Counted from the stretch's first letter, positions 1 to 5,635 are shown. The stretch: 5,739 nucleotides of DNA from Chloroflexota bacterium (GCA_016875695.1 VGPB01000121.1:1-5739), one strand, 5' to 3'. The notes: generated by a model not told the origin, from the letters alone. A program made the numbers and translations.

Positions 1-295
1 TGATCGCGCCGACCACCTGCGGTTCGTCTCCCGTGCGCTCGCAGACGGCGAGGGTCTGCGCCTCTGCCTGTGGGCTCAGCTGGCGGTGATGGACGTGTGG
101 CGTCGATGGGCGGTCGTGCAGGCCGGCCCAGCCTGCTTCGCGGTGGCGAGCGCGCCAACGGTACGTGGTGGCACGGCTCGCCCCGACCTGCCCGCCTGAC
201 GCCGCGGTCGATGCGCCGGTCAGCATCGCTTCTACCGCGCGGCACCGGGCCTCGTACGAATAGCGCATGCGCCGGGGCGGGGCAGCATCACTCAT
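1..295 (-). CDS. IS481-family-like transposase, N-terminal part (partial, runs off left edge)
   Basis: The frame is open for 98 codons from ATG at 295-293 to the window edge. The start is well supported: a perfect AAGGAGG Shine-Dalgarno (minus strand, 307-301) lies 5 nt before the ATG. The N-terminus reads MSDAAPPRRMRYSYEARCRA. A helix-turn-helix follows, with the pattern GASRATTYRWRARHREAG (about residues 38-55), then GLHDRPSTPH (about 58-67) and RQLSPQAEA. An HTH followed by W..R.R..G..GL.DR.S.PH is the standard opening of IS481/IS3-type DDE transposases. The catalytic DDE core would lie beyond the window. The gene reads in the same direction as the HIT gene that ends 95 nt upstream. An alternative internal start at codon 10 (268-266) lacks a ribosome site. 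Family-level confidence is good; activity cannot be judged. Confidence 0.78.
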   Translation of the reverse strand, partial: MSDAAPPRRMRYSYEARCRAVEAMLTGASTAASGGQVGASRATTYRWRARHREAGWAGLHDRPSTPHVHHRQLSPQAEAQTLAVCERTGDEPQVVGAI

Positions 296-390
296 CGGAA
301 CCTCCTTCGGAACTCGGAGCTTTCGCAACCCCAAGTCTCGTCGGATGTCCCCCTGCAGTCAGCCGTCTCGCAGGTATATAATCAGTACAG
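192..390 (-). repeat. Long inverted repeat, left arm (pairs with 5541-5739)
   Basis: The reverse complement of 192-390 matches 5541-5739 with 8 substitutions and no gaps over 199 aligned bases (about 96% identity, counted by eye). The match is cut by the right window edge, so the true repeat is longer. It covers the IS end, the leader and the first 34 transposase codons. The two arms enclose 5150 bp of non-repeated sequence. Confidence 0.95.
312..336 (-). promoter_or_regulatory. Leader hairpin upstream of left transposase ribosome site
   Basis: On the transposase-sense strand, ACTTGGGGTT pairs with AAGCTCCGAGT. This gives ten base pairs, two of them G-U wobbles in RNA, with a single bulged G and a GCGA (GNRA-type) tetraloop. 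The hairpin ends 4 nt before the AAGGAGG region begins. The identical hairpin occurs in the right copy. The 3' arm contains CTCC, which could alternatively pair with the GGAG of the ribosome site. A role in limiting transposase translation is therefore possible but is only an inference. Confidence 0.4.
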
Positions 391-726
391 CTAGCGTGGC
401 GACACGTACTCGCCGAGAAACGTGCCGCCGAGCACGTGCACGTGCGCGTGCTCCTGCGACTGCATGCCGTGCATCCCGGAGTTCGAAGCGAGCCTGAAGC
501 CCGCGGGGCAGAAGCGGCGGCCCATCTCCTCGGCGACGCGTCCGACCTCGCCCATGTCGCGCCAGAGCTCGCGCTGCGTGAGGTGCTGCCTGGGCATCGC
601 CAGCAGCATCACGGGCACCCAGCGCAGCACGTTGCGGATGACGATCGCGCCGTCCGATTCGTAGAGAATCTCCGCGGGCTCGCGACGCGCGACGATCTCG
701 CAAAAGATGCAGTAGCGCGGCAGCAC
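391..726 (-). CDS. HIT-family (histidine triad) protein, probable nucleotide hydrolase/transferase
   Basis: Predicted 111-residue cytoplasmic protein of the histidine triad superfamily, whose members hydrolyse or transfer nucleoside monophosphates from substrates such as dinucleoside polyphosphates or AMP conjugates. The triad EHAHVHVLGG is at residues 92-101 (His93, His95, His97), with His95 as the expected nucleophile. C6-x-x-C9 with His48 and His93 would form the zinc site seen in HINT-type proteins. The opening CIFCEIVARREPAEILYES is typical of the family, and the length is normal. The start chosen is GTG at 726-724: it lies just before the conserved CIFC, with a weak GAAGG upstream. No better in-frame start is seen. 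The gene diverges from DUF1015. Its TAG stop (393-391) is part of the CTAG abutting the left IS, so the insertion leaves the protein intact. The exact substrate is unknown. Confidence 0.9.
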   Translation of the reverse strand: MLPRYCIFCEIVARREPAEILYESDGAIVIRNVLRWVPVMLLAMPRQHLTQRELWRDMGEVGRVAEEMGRRFCPAGFRLASNSGMHGMQSQEHAHVHVLGGTFLGEYVSPR

Positions 727-828
727 GCGAGCCGGTACCTTCCGGGCGGACAGCCTTCCAGACGGTGGGGCGCGCGGCCAGTCTAGGAACCGCCCCGCGG
801 CAGCGTCAAACGGCGCCGAGAGGTGACG

Positions 829-2118
829 ATGGCCCGCATCGAACCATTCCGCGCGCTGCGCTACGACCCGGCGCGCGTGGCCCCCGGCAGCGTGCTCGCG
901 CCGCCGTACGACGTCGTCACGGCGGAGCAGGTCGCCGCGCTGCGCGCGCGCTCGCCGTACAACATCGCGCACGTCGAGTCCTGCGCGCCAACGCCCGAGG
1001 GCTACGCGCAGGCTGCTGCCCTCCTACGCGCGTGGGAGCGCGAGGACGTGCTGCTGCGCGAGGAGCAGCCGGCGCTGTACGCGTACGAGCAGCGCTTCAC
1101 GGCCGAGGGACGGCCGCACGCGCGGCGCGCGCTGTTCGCCAGGCTCCGGATCGCGGCCCCGGGCGGCGGCGGGGTGCGGGCGCACGAGGCGACGATGGCC
1201 GGCGCGCGCGCCGACCGGCTCGCATTGCTGCGCGCCACGCGCACGCACGTCTCGCCGATCTTCGTGCTCGCGCCCGACCGCGGCGGCGCGTTGCGCGCAG
1301 CGCTCGACGCCGCCGCCGCGGATGCGCCCGCGTTCGCGGCGAGCGATGCAGCTGGCGACGAGCACACGCTCTGGCCGCTCACGGAAGGCGCTGCGCACGC
1401 CGCGCTCGCGGACGCGCTGGCCGCCGAGACGCTGACGATCGCCGATGGACACCACCGCTACGCAACCGCGCTCGCCTACCTCGAGGAGCGCGGCCTCGAA
1501 GTGCTACCTGCCACCGCGCCGGAGCGCAGCGTGCTCGCTGCGATCGTGCCCGAGGAGGACGCGGGCCTCGTCGTGCTGCCGATCCACCGGCTCGTGCGCG
1601 CGGGCGTGCCCGCGGATCTCGCGGCGCACCTCGCCGCGCTGTACGAGGTCACGCCCTTCGACGGCGCGTGGAATGCCGCCGGCGCAGCCGCGCTCTGGGC
1701 GCGCGTGCGCGAGCACGCGAGCGCGCTGCCGTGCTTCGGCGTGATCGGGCTCGAGGGACGCTCGCTGCACCTGCTCCGCGCGCGTTCCGCGCCGGCGCTC
1801 GACGCCGCGCTACCCGCGCGCTGGTCCGCCGCCGCGCGTGCGGTCGACGTGCTCGTGCTCAACGAGACGATCCTCGAGCCGCTGCTCGCGCTCGACGCCG
1901 CGGCGCGCGCCGCCGGCGAACGCGTCGCGTTCAGCGAGGACGCCGCCGAGGCGTGGCGCGCGGTAGCCGCCGGCGATGCGCAGCTCGCGTTCCTCGTGAA
2001 CGCGGTGCCCGTGCCGCAGATCATCGCCGTCGCCGACGCGGGCGAACTGCTGCCGCAGAAGTCGACGTTCTTCTATCCGAAGCTTGGCACGGGCCTCGTG
2101 CTCAACCCGCTGGACTGA
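829..2118 (+). CDS. DUF1015 family protein
   Basis: Predicted 429-residue cytoplasmic protein matching the DUF1015 family (typically about 400-450 residues), whose biochemical role is not established to my knowledge. Recognisable features are the N-terminal IEPFRALRYDP, the APPYDVV block at residues 24-30, the family's most conserved stretch IADGHHRYATALAYLEE near residues 204-220, and a C-terminal FFYPKLGTGLVLNPL. The His-His pair in ADGHHRYATA looks like a possible ligand or catalytic site, but that is inference. The ATG at 829 is preferred over GTG at 823 because GAGAGG (818-823) is correctly spaced before it and overlaps the GTG. The 102-bp region shared with the divergent HIT gene shows no convincing promoter hexamers. 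The stop TGA is 35 nt before the next gene on the same strand, so co-transcription is likely. No frameshift or internal damage is seen. Confidence 0.9.
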   Translation: MARIEPFRALRYDPARVAPGSVLAPPYDVVTAEQVAALRARSPYNIAHVESCAPTPEGYAQAAALLRAWEREDVLLREEQPALYAYEQRFTAEGRPHARRALFARLRIAAPGGGGVRAHEATMAGARADRLALLRATRTHVSPIFVLAPDRGGALRAALDAAAADAPAFAASDAAGDEHTLWPLTEGAAHAALADALAAETLTIADGHHRYATALAYLEERGLEVLPATAPERSVLAAIVPEEDAGLVVLPIHRLVRAGVPADLAAHLAALYEVTPFDGAWNAAGAAALWARVREHASALPCFGVIGLEGRSLHLLRARSAPALDAALPARWSAAARAVDVLVLNETILEPLLALDAAARAAGERVAFSEDAAEAWRAVAAGDAQLAFLVNAVPVPQIIAVADAGELLPQKSTFFYPKLGTGLVLNPLD

Positions 2119-2153
2119 GCGACAAGCGCGCAGCCGCCGAGAGGAACGCCGCA

Positions 2154-2501
2154 GTGAAATCGTACGAGGCGATCGTGACGATCGCGGCCACGCCGGAACA
2201 GGTCTGGGCGCTGCTGACCGACGGCGCGGGCATCGCGCAGTGGGACTCCGACGTCGTGCGCGTCCAGGGCGAGATCGCGCCGGGCGAGACGATCCGCGTC
2301 GTGTCGACCGCAAACCCCGGACGCACGTTCCCCGTACGCGTGACGGTCTTCGAGCCGGGTCGGCGCATGGTGTGGTCCGGCGGCATGCCACTCGGCCTGT
2401 TTCGCGGGGTGCGCACGTTCACGCTCACGCAGAGCGCCGACAGCACGACGACGTTCACCACGCGCGAGGAGTACACCGGCCCGCTGCTGCCCCTGATGTA
2501 G
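2154..2501 (+). CDS. SRPBCC (START/Bet v1-like) domain protein, truncated by an amber codon
   Basis: Predicted 115-residue open frame of the SRPBCC superfamily, small helix-grip proteins that bind hydrophobic ligands in a cavity. Residues 2-23 (KSYEAIVTIAATPEQVWALL) form the first strand and the P..VW.LLTD helix typical of the fold. Later blocks include GRRMVWSGGMPLGLFRGVRT and the terminal strand TTFTTREEYTGPLLPLM. The GTG start at 2154 follows GAGAGGA (2139-2145) by 8 nt. The gene lies 35 nt after DUF1015 and is probably in its operon. The C-terminal helix of the fold is missing because TAG at 2499-2501 interrupts a frame that continues to 2579. With Trp at that codon the protein would be 141 residues, the usual family length. 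It is therefore either a recent pseudogene, a truncated protein, or a sequencing error. Confidence 0.8.
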   Translation: MKSYEAIVTIAATPEQVWALLTDGAGIAQWDSDVVRVQGEIAPGETIRVVSTANPGRTFPVRVTVFEPGRRMVWSGGMPLGLFRGVRTFTLTQSADSTTTFTTREEYTGPLLPLM

Positions 2502-2579
2502 CGCATGATGCCGGACCTCGCACCCTCGTTCCAGCAGTTCGCGAGCGGGCTGAAGGCGCGCGCGGAGCGCGCCGCCTAG
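2502..2579 (+). pseudogene. Orphaned C-terminal helix of the SRPBCC gene after the amber codon
   Basis: Directly in frame after TAG 2499-2501, the sequence encodes RMMPDLAPSFQQFASGLK and then ARAERAA before TAG at 2577-2579. A (W)R.MPDL.PSF..FA.GLK.RAE tail is the normal C-terminal helix of this SRPBCC subgroup. The segment therefore belongs to the upstream gene, and a single TGG-to-TAG change explains the break. The final TAG lies in a CTAG at 2576-2579. Confidence 0.75.
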
Positions 2580-2592
2580 CGGCGTGCGCGGG

Positions 2593-2725
2593 CTGTGCTT
2601 CCTATGCAGGAGTTGTTGGAGCGTCACGGTGCACCACAAGGCTCTCCCTGCTTACTGCCGGCTTCGTCAAGCACACAGCAGCAGGGGGAAGGCCCAACCT
2701 GGAACAACCTTCGCAGGAAGTACAG
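2593..2725. mobile_element. Probable miniature inverted-repeat (MITE-like) element between convergent genes
   Basis: The left end CTGTGCTTCCTATGCAGGAG and the reverse complement of the right end, CTGTACTTCCTGCGAAGGTT, align as imperfect terminal repeats, both continuing into TTGTT. Internally, CCCTGCT (2646-2652) pairs with AGCAGGG (2680-2686) around a small GCTT/AAGC hairpin (2661-2672), so the whole unit can fold on itself. It has no coding capacity. The right end directly abuts CTAG at 2726, as the two IS copies do, and its CTGTACT start matches the IS end. This suggests a non-autonomous IS481-type derivative. The left end is 13 nt from a CTAG at 2576-2579, so a clean target duplication is not proven. 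A transcription-ending structure between convergent genes is the alternative. Confidence 0.45.
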
Positions 2726-3226
2726 CTAGCCAGCCCGCACCAGCGCCATCAGTTGATCGAGCGCGGCGCCCCAGCCGTCGTGGAAGCCCATCTCGGCGTG
2801 GCGCTGCGCATCGGCGGCGTCCTCGTGTATCACGTAAGCCGTGTACTTCGTGCCGCTCCCGTGCGGCTCCATCGAGATCACCGCGGTGAACAGCAGGTCG
2901 CCCTCAGCGCGCTTGTTCGGCCGGAAGCCCGCGCCGAGCGCGCCCGTCCATACCAGCCGCCGGTTCGGCACCACCTCCAGGTAGCAGCCCGTGCCCTGCG
3001 GCACCTCCTCGCCCTCCGGGTTGCACATCACCACGCTGAAGATGCCGCCCGGGCGCAGGTCCACCGCGGCCGTGGACCACGGCGCGGGCGTGAACCACTG
3101 CCGGAGCTGCTCCGGCTCGGTCCACGCGCGCCACACCCGCTCCGGCGGCACGTCGATCACCCGCTCGAGGACCAGGTCGCGCTCCGGGTCGCGCTCGTCA
3201 TGCACCGTCTGTGCGGCCTGTGTCAT
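2726..3226 (-). CDS. AHSA1-type SRPBCC domain protein, ArsR-linked
   Basis: Predicted 166-residue protein of the AHSA1-like branch of the SRPBCC superfamily. The block ERVIDVPPERVWRAWTEPEQ at residues 21-40, followed by LRQWF, is the signature opening helix. VDLRPGGIFSVVM and RRLVWTGALG fit the later strands, and HDGWGAALDQLMALV is the C-terminal helix; the fold is complete. The ATG at 3226 is chosen because AAGGGAGGG lies about 9-10 nt upstream. The ATG at 3235 touches that site directly and is less likely. The start lies inside the 3' end of the upstream arsR-like gene (29-bp overlap), suggesting translational coupling. ArsR/AHSA1 pairs are common, and the SRPBCC partner is presumed to bind or process a small hydrophobic molecule. 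The ligand is unknown. The TAG stop is part of the CTAG next to the miniature element. Confidence 0.88.
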   Translation of the reverse strand: MTQAAQTVHDERDPERDLVLERVIDVPPERVWRAWTEPEQLRQWFTPAPWSTAAVDLRPGGIFSVVMCNPEGEEVPQGTGCYLEVVPNRRLVWTGALGAGFRPNKRAEGDLLFTAVISMEPHGSGTKYTAYVIHEDAADAQRHAEMGFHDGWGAALDQLMALVRAG

Positions 3227-3563
3227 CGCGCACATCCCTCCCTTGCACCAGAAACGCATCGAGTTGGTCGAGGCGGTGCTCCCAGCGCGAGCGCTGCCCG
3301 GACAGCCAACGCTCCCCGGCCTCCAGCGCCTGCGGGGCGAGCCGGTACGTGCGCACCCGCCCGCGCTTCTCCGAGCGCACGAGCCCGCACCGCTCCAGCA
3401 CGCCCAGGTGCTGCGCGAACGACGGCAGCGCCATATCGAAACCCCGCGCCAGCACGCTCATCGCCGCCGGGCCCGCGGACAGCCGCTCGACGACCGCGCG
3501 CCGCGTCGGGTCGCCGAGCGCGCGGAACAGCACCTCGACCGTCGCGGCTGGTTCCTTAGGCAT
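3198..3563 (-). CDS. ArsR/SmtB-family winged-helix transcriptional regulator
   Basis: Predicted 121-residue DNA-binding repressor. VLFRALGDPTRRAVVERLSA (residues 11-30) is the family's opening helix, and residues 34-61 form the helix-turn-helix with ALPSFAQHLGVLERCGLV as the recognition region. KRGRVRTYRLAP is the wing, and WLSGQRSRWEHRLDQLDAFL the dimer helix. The metal-binding ELCVCDL motif of arsenic and cadmium sensors is absent and only one Cys (59) is present. This is probably a non-metal member of the type paired with AHSA1 genes. ATG at 3563 is chosen; an upstream in-frame TTG at 3599 coincides with a likely -35 box. The start codon lies inside a 16-bp palindrome, and no Shine-Dalgarno precedes it, so translation is probably leaderless and autoregulated. 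Confidence 0.9.
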   Translation of the reverse strand: MPKEPAATVEVLFRALGDPTRRAVVERLSAGPAAMSVLARGFDMALPSFAQHLGVLERCGLVRSEKRGRVRTYRLAPQALEAGERWLSGQRSRWEHRLDQLDAFLVQGRDVRDDTGRTDGA

Positions 3564-3571
3564 ATGCCTAA
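3556..3571. promoter_or_regulatory. Perfect 16-bp palindromic operator, likely ArsR-type autoregulatory site
   Basis: TTAGGCATATGCCTAA is a perfect inverted repeat, and its central ATG (minus strand, 3563-3561) is the regulator's start codon. Its AT-rich character contrasts with the surroundings. TTAGGCA-type half-sites upstream of ArsR/AHSA1 operons fit what I recall for this subgroup. Its position over the -10 region and transcript start would let the bound dimer block RNA polymerase. Confidence 0.75.
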
Positions 3572-3599
3572 ATAACGCGGCGGCGTGCACGCTCGTCAA
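3569..3599 (-). promoter_or_regulatory. Predicted leaderless promoter of the arsR-like/AHSA1 operon
   Basis: On the minus strand, TTGACG (3599-3594) matches the -35 consensus. An AT-rich TTATTTA (3575-3569) serves as the -10, with about 18 nt between the hexamers TTGACG and TTATTT. The ATG follows the TATTTA register after 5 nt, so the transcript would begin at or very near the start codon. The -10 overlaps the palindrome. Confidence 0.5.
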
Positions 3600-3630
3600 C
3601 TCTCGGCGCCAGCGGCCGATGGCGCAGCGC

Positions 3631-3659
3631 TTGCCCCCATCGGCTGCCCCGCGTAGCCT
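3631..3659 (+). promoter_or_regulatory. Possible promoter of secG
   Basis: TTGCCC (3631-3636) and TAGCCT (3654-3659) are separated by exactly 17 nt. TAGCCT fits the TANNNT pattern used in GC-rich bacteria. Initiation 7-9 nt further on would fall at the secG ATG (3668), consistent with the absence of a Shine-Dalgarno there. Both hexamers are weak, so this is tentative. Confidence 0.3.
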
Positions 3660-3667
3660 CGACAGCG

Positions 3668-3892
3668 ATGGAACTGCGCGACTTCCTCTCGCTCGCCCAG
3701 ATCCTGATCTCGAGCGTGCTGATCATGCTCGTGCTGCTGCAGGTCAAGGGCACGGGGTTCGGGGCGGCGCTCGGGGGTCAGGACCAGACGTTCCGCACGC
3801 ACCGCGGGCTGCAGCGTTCGCTGTTCCGGCTGACGATCGTCGTCACCGGTGTCTTCCTCGCCTTCTCCGCGTGGAGCGTCGCTGCCGCGTAG
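3668..3892 (+). CDS. secG: Preprotein translocase subunit SecG
   Basis: Predicted 74-residue inner-membrane protein, the small accessory subunit of the SecYEG channel that assists SecA-driven export. Two hydrophobic segments (about residues 8-25, AQILISSVLIMLVLLQV, and 52-72, LFRLTIVVTGVFLAFSAW) flank the conserved cytoplasmic loop KGTGFGAALGG, which is the family signature. The length is normal for SecG. The ATG at 3668 places the first hydrophobic segment as expected but has no ribosome site; a leaderless transcript is possible. The solute-binding protein gene follows closely or overlaps slightly on the same strand, so the two are probably co-transcribed. This placement next to an exported substrate-binding protein looks familiar from Chloroflexota-type genomes, although I cannot check that here. 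Confidence 0.92.
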   Translation: MELRDFLSLAQILISSVLIMLVLLQVKGTGFGAALGGQDQTFRTHRGLQRSLFRLTIVVTGVFLAFSAWSVAAA

Positions 3893-3905
3893 CGGCCCGC
3901 CAGCC

Positions 3906-5540
3906 GTGCCGCCCGCACTCGCCCGCCGGCTCCCCTCGCTCGCGTTGATCGCCGGCCTCGCGCTACTCGCGGCGCTATGGCTGCTCGCCGGCGGCGACGC
4001 CGCCTCGTCCGGCCCGGGCGCCGGCGCGGACGGCGCCACAACCGATGCCGCGGCACGCGGCACCTACGTCGAAGGCGTGCTCGGGCGCCCAGCACACCCG
4101 ACGCCGTTGTTCGCCCGCCCCGATGAGGTCGACGCCGACCTCGCGGCGCTGCTCTTCAGCGGCCTCACGCGCATCGCCCCGGACGGCACCCCGCTGCCCG
4201 ACCTCGCCGCGCGCTGGGAGGTCACGCCGGACGCGCTCACGTACACCTTCCACCTGCGCGGCGGCCTCGCGTGGCACGACGGCGCGCCGCTCACCGCCGC
4301 CGACATCGCGTTCACCGTCGCGACGGTGCAGGCCGCCGGGTTCCAGGGCCCCTCGACGCTCGCCGCGCGGTGGGCGGCGATCCAGGTCACCGCCGCCGAC
4401 AAGCGAACCGTCGTGATCCGCCTGCCCGCCCCCGCCGCCGGCTTCCTCACCCAGGCGGCGCTCGGCATCCTCCCCCGCCACCTGCTCGGCGGCCTGAGCC
4501 CGGGCCAGCTGCTCGACGACCCGTTCCAGCGCGCGCCCGTCGGCAGCGGCCCGTTCCGCCTCGTGGCGCTCGACGGCGCGCGCGCACTGCTCGAGGCGAA
4601 CCCCAGTTACCACCTCGGCGCCCCACAACTGCGCCGCCTCGAGCTGCGCTTCTACGCGGACGCTCCCGCGCTCGCGCACGCGCTCGAGGACCGTGAGGTA
4701 GACGGCGCGCTGCTGACTGGCGCCTCCGTGCCTCCCGCAGTCGCCGCGGCGCGGCCGGACCTGCGCGCAAGCACGCTCGTCACGGCGACGTCTCTAGTCC
4801 TCTACTGCAACACCCAGCGGCTGCCACTCGCCAACCTCGGGCTGCGCCGCGCGCTCGCCGCGAGCCTCGACCGCGCGGCGCTCGCCGCGATGAGCGGCGC
4901 GCTCCCCGGCGACGGGCCCATCGTCCCCGGCGCGTGGCCACACCACACCGCCGCCTGGCCGGCCGCCGCCGAGGCCGGCGCGCTGTTCGACGCCGCGAGC
5001 TGGCCGCGCCGCAAGGACGGCACGCGCGCGCGCAACGGCGAGGCGCTACGCCTGCAGCTGCTGACGAACGCCAACGCCGACCGCGTCGCGCTCGCGACCG
5101 CCATCGCCACGCAGCTCGAAGCGCAAGGCGTCGCCGCGCACCTCACTGTGCTGCCCGGCGGCGAGCTGCTGCGCGACCGCATCGCGCCGCGCGACTTCGA
5201 CCTGCTGCTGTTCGCGTGGGACCACGGCGCCGACCCGGACCCTTACCCCGCGTGGCACACGTCGCAGATCGGCGCGGGCGGCCGCAACGTCGCGGGCTTC
5301 CACGACCCCGACTCCGACGCGCTGCTCGAGGCGGCGCGGCTGACGCTCGACCAGAGCGAGCGCCGCGAGCTGTACGCGCGCTTCAGCGATCGCTTCGCCC
5401 AGCTCGCGCCCGCTGTCGTGCTCACGCATCCGCGGCGAGCGTACGTGCGCCCGTACGCGCTCGAGGCGCCCGACCCGGGGCTGCTCTACCAGCCATCGAG
5501 CCGCTTCTGGGACGTGCAGCGCTGGCAACTCGCGCCCTAG
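3906..5540 (+). CDS. ABC transporter family-5 (peptide/oligopeptide-type) solute-binding protein
   Basis: Predicted 544-residue exported binding protein of the SBP_bac_5 (DppA/OppA) family. The N-terminus has a twin-Arg pair (residues 7-8) and a long hydrophobic stretch (10-28) but no lipobox cysteine, so it is probably membrane-anchored or cleaved by signal peptidase I. Family landmarks are WHDGAPLTAADIAFT (from 123), GSGPFRL (from 213), ANPSYHLG (231), LRRALAASLDRAALA, AWDHGADPDPYPAWH (near 437) and the C-terminal PRRAYVRPY. The start is uncertain. GTG at 3906 gives a standard signal sequence 13 nt after secG; GTG at 3849 would overlap secG by 44 bp. Neither has a good ribosome site. No permease or ATPase genes are in the window, so the transported ligand is unknown. 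The TAG stop at 5538-5540 is in a CTAG that abuts the right IS. Confidence 0.9.
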   Translation: MPPALARRLPSLALIAGLALLAALWLLAGGDAASSGPGAGADGATTDAAARGTYVEGVLGRPAHPTPLFARPDEVDADLAALLFSGLTRIAPDGTPLPDLAARWEVTPDALTYTFHLRGGLAWHDGAPLTAADIAFTVATVQAAGFQGPSTLAARWAAIQVTAADKRTVVIRLPAPAAGFLTQAALGILPRHLLGGLSPGQLLDDPFQRAPVGSGPFRLVALDGARALLEANPSYHLGAPQLRRLELRFYADAPALAHALEDREVDGALLTGASVPPAVAAARPDLRASTLVTATSLVLYCNTQRLPLANLGLRRALAASLDRAALAAMSGALPGDGPIVPGAWPHHTAAWPAAAEAGALFDAASWPRRKDGTRARNGEALRLQLLTNANADRVALATAIATQLEAQGVAAHLTVLPGGELLRDRIAPRDFDLLLFAWDHGADPDPYPAWHTSQIGAGGRNVAGFHDPDSDALLEAARLTLDQSERRELYARFSDRFAQLAPAVVLTHPRRAYVRPYALEAPDPGLLYQPSSRFWDVQRWQLAP

Positions 5541-5594
5541 CTGTACTGACTACATACCTGCGAGACGGCTGACTGCAGGGGGACCTCCGACGAG

Positions 5595-5619
5595 ACTTGG
5601 GGTTGCGAAAGCTCCGAGT
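5595..5619 (+). promoter_or_regulatory. Leader hairpin upstream of right transposase ribosome site
   Basis: The sequence is identical to the left-copy hairpin: ten pairs including two G-U in RNA, one bulged G (5611) and a GCGA loop (5605-5608). It lies 4 nt before the region of AAGGAGG at 5624-5630. All 25 bases are unchanged although the copies differ at 8 other positions. Confidence 0.4.
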
Positions 5620-5635
5620 TCCGAAGGAGGTTCCG

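Larger units (their letters stand above)
1..390 (-). mobile_element. IS481-family-like insertion sequence, 5' part (left copy, runs off window)
   Basis: On the minus strand the element begins at 390 with CTGTACTGATTATATACC and continues leftward past the edge of the window. It contains a 95-nt leader and then a transposase gene. The outer end is placed where similarity to the right-hand copy starts, directly beside a CTAG at 391-394. Terminal TGT and CTAG-centred target sites are known features of the IS481 family, so the family call rests on the end, the target site and the transposase N-terminus together. The far end, the second terminal repeat and the second copy of any target duplication lie outside the window, so completeness cannot be judged. 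Confidence 0.75.

Noticed and set aside
727..972. Longer 193-residue version of the HIT protein starting at 972
   Set aside because: The extra 82 residues lie opposite the DUF1015 start and resemble no HIT extension; the conserved CIFC begins five residues after the GTG at 726.
765..2501. A single long plus-strand open frame of 578 codons
   Set aside because: Its first part is an Arg/Ala-rich out-of-frame shadow of the DUF1015 gene; only the last 115 codons are a recognisable protein (SRPBCC), which has its own start and ribosome site at 2154.
2084..3559. A 491-codon plus-strand open frame across the intergenic region and the ArsR/AHSA1 genes
   Set aside because: The product is low-complexity Arg/Pro/Ala sequence with no family pattern, opposite two clear minus-strand genes. 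It is a GC-rich shadow frame.
3564..3599. TTG start at 3599 for the ArsR-like gene
   Set aside because: TTGACG there is a good -35 box with a properly spaced -10, and the extra residues do not match the family, so ATG at 3563 is preferred.
783..4797. CTAG words at 783-786 and 4794-4797 as further insertion sites
   Set aside because: Neither is flanked by an element end or repeat; one is in the HIT/DUF1015 intergenic region and the other lies inside the binding-protein gene.
391..5540. The whole segment as cargo of a composite transposon
   Set aside because: The enclosed genes (secG, HIT, DUF1015, binding protein) look like resident chromosomal genes with uniform composition, and no accessory cargo genes are present. 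Two separate insertions explain the layout more simply.
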